Shown here one piece after another: positions 8,711-18,100 of a stretch of DNA of 27,865 nucleotides; the stretch's first letter is position 1; each line of letters opens with the position of its first letter. Under the pieces are notes generated by a model. The model was not told the origin of the DNA, made no database searches, and worked only from the letters and a program-made list of their open reading frames with translations. This DNA comes from Elysia marginata (Eukaryota; Mollusca; Gastropoda; Plakobranchidae), in contig BMAT01002918.1 of assembly GCA_019649035.1 (NCBI GenBank), positions 166,768 through 194,632 of the forward strand. The letters are read 5' to 3'. A program made the translations under genes and the position numbers.

Positions 8711-11500
8711 AAGAATTTTCAAGAATGCATATAGGATATCTTTTACTATAAGTTATTCTTCTGCAAGATCCAAAAGCTGTTGTTTGTTTGTTGTTTTTTT
8801 TTTTAAGAAATACTGTTAGAAGGAAAGAAAATATCAAGAGTATTCATTATTTAAGGTTGTCAGCAATTTTTATAATGATTTATCCTCATTAACCATTCCA
8901 GATGTAGGCGAGCCTCATGCAGGGCTGCCCCTTTTCAGGTTTTGACCTAAAATCAGGTTATTCTGGCACCTTCTGTTTGGTTTGAACTTACATAATACAT
9001 GTGTTGTATTTAGTGATTCGATCTTGCATGAAGGCCTGAAGTCAGGCAAAAAAAGATCAGGGTTTTTTTTCTGTCTTGAAGGCATCCCTGCTCATGAATG
9101 TTTTGTATGTATACAACTACTCTGTGCGTTTTGTATTGACTGTTATTTTAAATGTTCCTTGCATTCTAGTTATCATGTGTAGAGATCTAAGTGATTGGTT
9201 TTGGAAGCTTACTGGTCCAAAATGGAAACACAACTTTGCGTACGACGATTCACAATTTATGTGATTCAATTTTGATGTGAGTTAAGTCAAAATGCAACTA
9301 TACAGCAGTCTCTCACATATAGGCTGAGGTAAAACAAAACAGTTTTAAGGAAACGAGCCAAGAGATGAGTTTAGTTTTGGTTGTTCGGCTTGAAATGGGT
9401 AGCCTGGGTAGGAATCTACTTTTCTGCTCCCAATGCATGTCTAAAAATGTATCTAAATGTTTTAGATTTGCTCTCTCAACTTTGCTTAATCAATGAGGGC
9501 TGTTTTGATGTGCGAAAAAAGGCTTTACATTTCATGTACCTTTCAACTATCATTGAATTTCCTGGTGCTGGTCTTGTGATGATAAGTCTGTGTGTATAAT
9601 CTGTGAAAACAGTTGTTTTTTTGGCTTTATGAGCTAGGCTGTTTTGTATTATTAGGTTTTGCAGAATCTGTGGAGCATTACTCGAGTAGAACATGTCTTA
9701 TTTATTTGTAATTTTGGTTTTATTATCATTAATTTTGTGTACCCTGTTTTGCCTTTTGCCTGCTTGAGTGCAATCACCCAAAAGTAAGCAAATGCAAAAA
9801 AGGTCTGATTTGATGTAATAATAGAGACAGGACAGGAAATCAAACCACCTCATAAAGTCAATTGTTCAAATCACAATGCCTATGAGATTTCTTGTTACTG
9901 GTGTTTTGTGTTTGTTTGTTAGTTGTTTTGTTGTTTTTTGTTTGTAGGTAAATAATAATGATTGTATTGTGGTGGAAACCTCATATTGGAGTCCCTTGAA
10001 AATGGACAAAAACTTCTAATTAAGAGGATTCATTATGGGCTATATGTGCAATTGATTGTACTCAGACCATTTCTGCCATATAACAAGTATTAAAACCTTC
10101 CTTTCTCACCTAGCACTTGCACATACCCTGAAAGTGAAACACATCCGTTCTATAAACCAAAGACATGTCAGGGTTTAGGGGCAGCATCTTTGCTATATGA
10201 GTGTTCATCATAAGTCTTAGAGAGGTAAAATTGATAGGGATCAGAACAAAAACCTACAAATCATTTTCATTACTTCGATTTAATTCCACCGGCTTTAATT
10301 ATGAGTTTAATATAGCTAAATTAAGTCAGAAAAGTAAACCTCAAATGCAGACATTGGTTTTGGAAGTTTCCTCTTGAAAGACTTTTTAGACTTAAAAATA
10401 AAGACTTAGCTATGAGGATTTCACTTGACATAATGCCAATTATAAAAGCTATAGTCATGATCCAGTGACTTTACCTTGCTTGTTGAGACATCATGATTTG
10501 ATTATTTTGTGAAAAGAATAATTCAACAGTACATTGTCTCACAATATGTCCTAATGACTCCAGAGTTAGAAATCTGATTTTTGGAAAAATCAATATTTTA
10601 TCATGTCATCTTCTCTTGTTATTATCACCTAAAATTATTTAATTTTTAGTTAATTATATTTTCAGGTAGTTTTCAGCAATAAGAAACTTAAAGTAATGTA
10701 GTTGTAAACAAACTGTCTAAAATTGGGAAATTGGATACATTTAGACTTCTTGCAAAAGAGCAGTGTTAACATCATAAAAATGTAAATACTTTCTTATTAT
10801 TTTCATGAATCAGATTTCCTGTAAAATATTTTACACATTAACAGTATATTGTTCTAAGAAAGTAAACTTTGAAACCAAACATTTGACTTCAACAGGTTTA
10901 ATGAGACTATTTTGCTCTACTTTGTCTATATAATTATAGTCGAAATTCAAGTAAGGTGATTGTCATTTTTATTTCACTGTTTACATTTTTATCCATCACC
11001 CCCGGCAACCTCTCTGCCTGTGACAAACAAAAAGCAGTATCTGCAGCGTTTTTAGCATCTGCTTTCCTTTTGATTACCAAATTTAGCTATGTAATACTTG
11101 GAAATAAAAGAAAAAGGTCATGATTTGAAACTACAAAATAGATGAGAAAGGGGCAACTTTTTACTGCTTCAGAATCTAAACCCTGTGTCTAGTGTGAGGA
11201 GTTATTACATGTACTGCTTTGAACTTTGTAGTTTAACCAATTGTTAAATGTGGAGAGTCAACCGTTTGTAAAAATCAAGTTACTGTTTCTTAAGACATAA
11301 TTTATATTATTGTCAGTATTTTTTCTATGGCTAATGGGTTTCCCCAGTCTATGCTCCGCCTATTTTTAGCTTATAAACATGATAGAGTGTCTGTATTGAT
11401 AAGTCCCAACTAAATATCGACACATTATACTAGCACATCAAAATGAAGGGTACTGATTATTAGCACTATGCTGTTAATAAGGCAAATTATTTTGTGTAAT
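8711..11500. other. Intergenic, no gene seen
   Basis: AT-rich DNA between two convergent genes. Short open frames (for example 8982-9182 and 9381-9599) show no family resemblance, no conserved motif and no convincing splice pattern. Confidence 0.55.
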
Positions 11501-11502
11501 TA

Positions 11503-11556
11503 GAGTGAAAAGGTTGCACCATAATAAAAGCTTATTACTGTGCTACCTTTTCACTC
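11503..11556. repeat. 54-bp hairpin palindrome
   Basis: Arms 11503-11519 (GAGTGAAAAGGTTGCAC) and 11540-11556 pair at 16 of 17 positions. A 2-nt internal mismatch follows, then a further 6 pairs (11522-11527 with 11532-11537), closing a 4-nt loop AAGC. It may be a small foldback element or a structured RNA; no function can be assigned. Confidence 0.8.
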
Positions 11557-11728
11557 GTGGATAATTCTATTTATGGGATGCACTGGGGTCGGGCATGGAG
11601 CTATTTGGTTTGTAGTACATTTTATTTTTTTTGGAATTAGAATTTTGTTATTTTTTTATTGCGATTTAGACATTGTAATAATACTCTAGCAATAAATAAG
11701 AATCAAAATTCTTATTCCATAGCTATAG

Positions 11729-11891
11729 GAAAGCTGAAGAACCTGATGATCATCTAGCTGAGTCAATCAGTATGCCTAAAGCTGAGAAGTATAGATCCAT
11801 GTTCATGGGACATGGACCCCGTTTAAATCAGTTAAATCAGATGAAAAAGATCCAGGGTTTTGAAAGGAAGTTCTACCATACAAATTCTTAG
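11729..11891 (+). CDS. Unassigned exon-like ORF (possible terminal exon)
   Basis: After a possible acceptor (GCTATAG, ending at 11728), 53 codons run to TAG 11889-11891. They read KAEEPDDHLAESISMPKAEK and then YRSMFMGHGPRLNQLNQMKK. The composition is soluble, charged and protein-like, with no low-complexity bias, unlike neighbouring chance frames. The first in-frame ATG is 11772. I do not recognise the family and see no upstream partner exon. A fragment of a processed gene copy or chance are both possible. Confidence 0.3.
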
Positions 11892-11993
11892 AATTTCAAG
11901 GACAGCTGAAGAAAGCAATAAAAATATTCTAAAACGCCTTGCCATTTAAGAAGGACAACTCTGAATCCAGATAAATAGACTGAAGCTAAAATA

Positions 11994-12076
11994 CTTTGGT
12001 CTGTCAAATGGAATGACACATTAGAGAAACTTAGATTAATTTCTCTAAAGTGTCGTTCCATTTGACGTGACTAAAG
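11994..12076. ncRNA. Long imperfect hairpin, microRNA-precursor-like
   Basis: Arms 12003-12029 and 12040-12066 match at 25 of 27 positions as inverted repeats, with a 10-nt loop (12030-12039). Outside these, 11994-12002 pairs with 12067-12076 with one bulged base and G-U wobbles. That gives about 36 pairs over 83 nt. This size and shape fit a metazoan pre-miRNA, but a short foldback transposon remnant would look the same. No known miRNA seed is claimed. Confidence 0.4.
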
Positions 12077-12624
12077 ACTATGTATGGAAGGCGCAGTAGA
12101 TGTAGGAGTAGCAGGTGAAGACGGTGGGCGCAAGATCTTGCAGAATGGTTGAAAATAATAACTGAAGCTGATTGCTGAGGGTATGACACTGACACACAAA
12201 AGTTCTTGCATCTTGTGTAGGAGGCAACATCATGCTTGGGTGTGTATTGAACTTTAAAAAGAATACTCTCAGGTCTGAAAAAAACAATGTTTTTTTGTTT
12301 CAATATCTAGCGGTGAATTTAAGGAGTGATGATTGTAGACTGAAGTAAAAAGGAGAAGGTGGTGTATTCTCCCAATTATTGTAAATTGATATTTAATGCC
12401 TATGTAGAATAAATAGTTTGTTATTTTTTTGGAAGCAAAATTATGCCTCCTGATCTCTCTTTATTATCTCAACTGCTTCAATTTGGATGATTTGAGCCTC
12501 AGTTTTCTGAGTAATGGAATAGGAGAAGATTCTACAGGAAATGGACAAAATTGTTATGGTTAGATTCAAACGGGATTACACTCATTATAACTGTTGAAGT
12601 CAAAATATTGGTTTCAAAGTTTAC

Positions 12625-12729
12625 NNNNNNNNNNNNNNNNNNNNNNNNNNNNNNNNNNNNNNNNNNNNNNNNNNNNNNNNNNNNNNNNNNNNNNNNNNNN
12701 NNNNNNNNNNNNNNNNNNNNNNNNNNNNN
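12625..12729. other. Assembly gap (105 N)
   Basis: A run of undetermined bases. Any open frame drawn across it is meaningless. Confidence 1.
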
Positions 12730-13144
12730 TCTGTTGTTTTTATGGATTATTATCATCACTTAAATCTTGCACTTGCTGTCACTTCTTTTAAGTTAAATGT
12801 TTGGAAAACTCAAACTAGGGACCATTGTTTAATTTTAACCTTTTTTCAATTAATATTTTAAAGCGTTGTCAAATCTATTTCATGTGTATTGAGATTTAAG
12901 GTGATTTCATTGAATGCAATTGGAGTATAAACATTGTAATACTGGTAACCTCTTTGGAATCTGTTTGTGTGGCAATGAAGAAGGCCAAGTTTAAAACAAA
13001 AAATACTAAAATCAGAACAATACCCCGGCAGCCAGAAAAAGAAGCTTAAACTGGCAATACAGGCACTGACTCTAATCACAAACATTCCCTTTCACTTCGT
13101 CTATGTAACACATTGGTGAAAAAAGTAGCTGTATTTTTTTCATG

Positions 13145-13150
13145 TTTATT
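13145..13150 (-). terminator. Candidate poly(A) signal for the vWA gene
   Basis: AATAAA on the minus strand, about 465 bases after the stop codon at 13615-13617. The actual cleavage site is not visible. Confidence 0.35.
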
Positions 13151-13357
13151 GTCATAATAAAAAGCAGATTACAATGAAAACATAATGAAAGACGCTTGTA
13201 TTATTTGACATATTGTATAATTTGTAACCATGGCTAGTCACAACCAAACGAATAAAAAGGTGGAATTCGCTCCGTTGTTATCATTCTACGTGTGCATATT
13301 TTCTGTTCATTTGTTTTACTCACATCAATATTCCATTCATTACATGTATATGTGTTA

Positions 13358-13362
<5 letters not shown>

Positions 13363-13423
<61 letters not shown>
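13363..13423 (+). repeat. (CT)n microsatellite
   Basis: About 30 uninterrupted CT units. It explains the Arg-Glu and Ser-Leu runs in open frames over this stretch. Confidence 0.98.
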
Positions 13424-13426
<3 letters not shown>

Positions 13427-13614
13427 ATCCCTCGCCTCCTTCCCATGTCTCTCTCATCCCATCTTTACAATTCTTTCTTACTTGAAATTTTAGCATTAAT
13501 TTTGTTTATCCTAATGGGGATGAATATACGACATGAAAGCATGAATATTTTAATGCATTTTCTATTGATGTACAACCGAACTTGTTGAACTGGGAATGCT
13601 AGATCTAGCTGATC

Positions 13615-15122
13615 TTAATTTGGATTGAAGATGGGGAAAAGGAAGTCAGGTGTTGAGAACAGTTCAGTTGTTTGTGAGTCTGCCCAACTTGTATGTGAGT
13701 CATGGCCATCATCGTCACCACTGCCTTCATAAGTATCACCATTATCTACTTGGGTAATGTCATTTTCATCAAACAGTATTGTACTTTGAGTGTCTGGCTC
13801 TGGGGTTATATTGTCACCATCCTTTTTCACGGTTTCGTCTGTGTAAACAATCTCCTGTTCAGAGTCTTGTGTCGAAAGTAGAGAGGTTGTACTGACAGTA
13901 GTCAGTGTTTCATCGGCATCTTCATCTGAGTCTGTTTCTTCCTCCTTATTGTCTATGTTTGTCGAAAATGGAAAGGAGGAAGTAGACATATAACTATCGT
14001 CCTCTTCTCCAGTGCTTAGATCTGTTGAAAGTGAAGAGGGGGGAGTTGCTGTATTAGAACTGTCTGCCTCATCATCTTTGTCTTCTTCTCCGTCATCTGT
14101 TTCTACCGACATTGCAGAGGTTGCAGAAGTCATATCGTCATCGCCATCACCATCATCGTTGTCCTGTGTCGGGCTCACATCAGAATCGACATTGGAAGTT
14201 GTCATGTCAGTTTGTTGAGGCAGAGTTGTACTGGGGCCAGAGGGGTTTGGGGTGCTTTGAGCTTCAGCAGATGCTGTGCTGGTCTTTGAGTTTTTGACGA
14301 TGCGGTTGGGCAAAAAGCTATTTCTTCCAGTTGGTTCAGTGCTGTATTTAATATCTTCGTCTACTGTTACCGGGTCGGAGCTTGTCAAATCATCATTTAG
14401 TTCCATAGTAGTTGGCGTTTGCACGGTGCTCTTTTGTCCGGATTTGCGAACGTTCACTTTCGTTACCTTCACGGTAGTCTTAGTCATATCGGGGGTCGGT
14501 GTTGCCTTAACTTGAGATCCTTGATCGTTGCTGTAGTATGTGACGTCGATATCATATTTGCCTGGTTTATCAAAGCCACAGAGTAAGTGCAGAACATCGA
14601 TGTTATTTTCCTGAAGTTTGTCGTAACCGCTAACTCTGATCACGTGCTCATCTACTGGATTTGAAGCCAAGAAACGAATGGTCGGCTCGGGAACTTCGCC
14701 CACAGCAACCACTACAACCTTGACGTTGTTCTTTTTCAAAAGTTTGATCTCGGGTCTCAGAAGGTGAAGGTTATTGGTGGTGTCGTCTACCACCAAGATA
14801 GCAATATTCTGTCTGTCTCCACGCGCCGCCAAGCTCGAGAAAACGTTCAGCCTCAGGTTCTTGACCAGTGCGGGCATGCCGCTGCTTTCCAGGTATGATA
14901 TAGCTCCCTTTAGGCTGGCATGGAGATCATATGCTGACTGGATAGAAGTGTAACCTCCTGCGTGACAAGTGTGGGTGAGGACGCCGATCTGTGTACCCGG
15001 AACGTGGATGCTGGCCTCAAAGGAGAACGTGCTGATCAGATAAGACAGGACAGCGTGGGTGCTGTAAGCTGACTTGTAGGAATCGTACACAAACATTACG
15101 TTGGCGGGTTTCAGGCTGCATT
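13615..15122 (-). CDS. vWA gene exon 9: degenerate vWA3 and acidic tail
   Basis: The acceptor is CTATTCCAG. It encodes residues 594-1095 and TAA at 13617-13615. ECSLKPANVMFVYDSYKSAY aligns with the start of the other two vWA domains, but the MIDAS middle Ser is Tyr609 and no GGxT is present. The domain is encoded without introns and ends near Cys775. RGD occupies residues 694-696. The tail (about 783-1095) has a short basic stretch (TVKVTKVNVRKSGQK) and then strongly acidic Ser/Thr-rich blocks such as QDNDDGDGDDDM, an N-glycosylation sequon (N1031), and EGSGDDDG with Ser1061 as a possible glycosaminoglycan site. Confidence 0.93.
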
Positions 15123-18100
15123 CTGGAATAGAAAAAGTAAAAGGAAATGCAATGTTTTAAATAATGTTCGTCAAAAGCTACCGCACCTGTATTGATCCGT
15201 TACCAGACACGTAACTGATAACCGATCAACAGTAGGTCTACTTTTTTTAAAAAGTGAAATTTCGAGGGCCTTTTATATTTGAATTTAGACTTAAGACTTA
15301 ACTACCTTAAAAAAACTAGCACTTGGCTGAGCTATGCTAGAGTTAGATATGCTTTTAGACCAAAATAACATAAGGAGATATTAGTTGTTACACAGTTATC
15401 TGATATTATTATCTCTTGCACGGGCTAAACAAACTTTTGAAAGAGGATTACAAAAACCTTTTGTTGCTCGAGAGACAATGCACGAAAATTGAGTTGTGCT
15501 ATACATGGCTGGTCAAAATTACATAACTAGTAGACCATATTGCCGTGTTGAAGTTTAATCAAACATATTAATGAAACATTTTGTCCTTCCACAATTTCAA
15601 CTGAATCGTCAACTTTTGCACAATATACGCGTACTTTGTTAAATATTTAACAAACCTGGTGCTTTCCTAGAGATGTCGGCGCTGAACAAAGACACGGCAC
15701 GGCATGTTTTCTGAGCCAGCTTCTCTGCAATGTTGCCCAGTTCATGGAAAGACTCAACATGAAAAGTGAAGTCCTCATCAGGATTACTAGAGATGTCACT
15801 GATTTCCTTCTCATCCACGTATTTACCCACGCCTACAGCGAACATCAGAACACCCTTGTACCTGTTGATAGTATCAGACATTTTCTTTGAGATAAATGTT
15901 GCGATAAGTATAAAAATGTCAGCGCTTGAAATTTTTGGAAAAAATCCATGTGGAGGGCTATTGAGATGACAAGAAAAAGCTTCCGAATCAGCATCTTGAT
16001 CACTAACTCTTTTAGTAATGCTTCAGTATATAACCGACTACAAAGAGTGAAGGCGGTTACGCTTTAATCCATGCAAAAAGTGGGGGGGGGGGTGTTAAGG
16101 GCGAGAAACTGAATCACAACTGGCACTGGTCCATACGTCATTATCAGTTTTCATATACATGTAGAATAACTCTCGAACGTGCAGTCGGTTAATCATAGGT
16201 TTAGTTCGAACCAAGCTTACCTAGCCTCTGCTGCTGCTTCTGCCGTGGCCTGGGGTGCCTGTGAGAGCCCATCAGTAACCGTGATAATGATTTTGGTCGC
16301 TTCCTTTCTGGAATCGTCCTGGTCGAATCCTTTGTTGGTCACATATCGGATTGCATCTCCGGTATTAGTGCCACCTGTAAGGTAATCAATGTTGTCTGGC
16401 TGGATTGCGTCTAGCAGATCTTTGAGGTTGGTGTACTCGTCCAAACCAAACTCATGGTTAATCTGAGTACGAAAGAGAGGCAGTGATTTAATTTTTTAAA
16501 GGTTTTGAAAGACTGTACTAAATCTATACAGAAGCTAGGAACAATTTATCTCGCTGCTGCACTAGATCTCATTTTTAAAAAGTAGTTATAAAAGATATTG
16601 TACCTAAGTCACGTTGGTAAGAGTATGGATATAAAGGTACCGGCAATAGTTATACATTAATAGTTATAGCAGCAGCGATGTTAGCTAAAAGCTTGGTATC
16701 TATGAAAAACAGAATGTAAAAAAAAACATTTTTAGTTAAAATAATACTGTTATGTTATAAGTCATTATCTTTTCAAGTGCAAGTAGCCACCATTCTTGTA
16801 TTGGTCTGCTTATCATTATACGCTTTGCAGTTTCGTTAAGAAGGATAACATAATCCACTCACGTCGCTTGAAAAAGTGACCAGCCCGATCCTGGTGTGAA
16901 GAGGTGAGATCTGGAACTCGGAGACCAGGTCTCTCACAAAGGGCAGCACCTGTTGTTGGAAGTGAACTATCCACACTGAGGTGGAAGCGTCCAGCAAGAA
17001 GTAGATGTCGGCAGGCTTGGACTCGCACTCTGGAAATAAGTCAAACAAACAGCTTTTTAAGAGAAAATTCATTGATATCTTACACGAGTATATCGTTCAT
17101 ATCACTTTTCTCTTTTCTTCATATGCATTTATTTTTCAAAAGTCAGTGTAGTTTTTTTAATCGTTTATCTACATCTGAAATGTTTTAAAGTTTAAAAAAA
17201 ATTGTTTTGTAGAGTACAAATGTATTGCAATTAAGTAGTATCAGAGCTATTATGGTGTTTATTAATCCGGCCCCACTTAAATGAAATAAAACAAAAAAGT
17301 AATCCTACCAAAACCAAGAAATCCTTCGTCTCCTTGAGGCAACTCAGGAACCCTCGGTTTCAATTGGACAGCATTCTGGGGTGGTGGTGGTGGGGCTTGC
17401 GTAGTTGTCGGTTCCATCGTTGTAGTCGGTTCTATTGTAGTTGTTTCCATTGTAGTAGTTGGCTCAACAGTAGTTGTCGGTTCAGTTGTAGTAGTCGGTT
17501 CCATTGTAGTAGTTGGTTCGGCTGTAGTTGTCGGTTCAGTTGTAGTAGTCGGTTCCATTGTAGTAGTTGGTACAACTGTAGTTGTTGGCTCCATTGTAGT
17601 AGTTGGTTCCATTGTAGTTGTTGGTTCAGTTGTAGTAGTTGGCTCCATTGTAGTAGTTGGTTCCATTGTAGTTGTTGGTTCAGTTGTAGTAGTCGGTTCC
17701 ATTGTAGTAGTCGGTTCCATTGTAGTAGTTGGTTCCATTTTAGTAGTCGGTTTCATAGTAGTTGTTGGTTCATTTGCCGCTGTTGGTGGAGGCTTTGTCA
17801 TTTGAATCACTGAAAGAGAAATTAAAGTAAATGTATTAAATAGCTTATAGCCTGTTACTGGTCATATACCTTGAGGCTTCTTTGCAAGTGATAGGGAGCT
17901 GATTGGAGTAAAAAAGATACAAGAATACACAAGTTTTAAGTCTCTATTTAGAAAAATAATAGAGCCCCCCCCCCCCCAAAAAAAAAGCCATTTTTATCTT
18001 TATACTGCCTTTTATATTTCAAAACTAAACGCGTAGCACGAAGTAAATTAATTTTCAATTACCACATTACAAGATAATAAAGTTGTTTTTTTTTTCATTT

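Larger units (their letters stand above)
12077..13614. other. Intergenic and probable 3' UTR of the downstream minus-strand gene
   Basis: Outside the gap and the CT microsatellite I see no gene. The part nearest 13614 is likely the 3' UTR of the vWA gene. Open frames at 12031-12303 and 12858-13085 (minus) show no motifs. Confidence 0.5.

Noticed and set aside
12532-12791. Frames across the N run
   Set aside because: They exist only because undetermined bases cannot contain stops.
13234-13588. Frames with Arg-Glu or Ser-Leu runs
   Set aside because: They are translations of the (CT)n microsatellite.
14012-14515. Plus-strand Ser-rich frames
   Set aside because: Antisense shadows of the acidic tail exon of the vWA gene.
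17334-17813. Plus-strand frame rich in Ser, Cys and Phe
   Set aside because: It is the antisense shadow of the vWA gene's Pro/Thr repeat exon.
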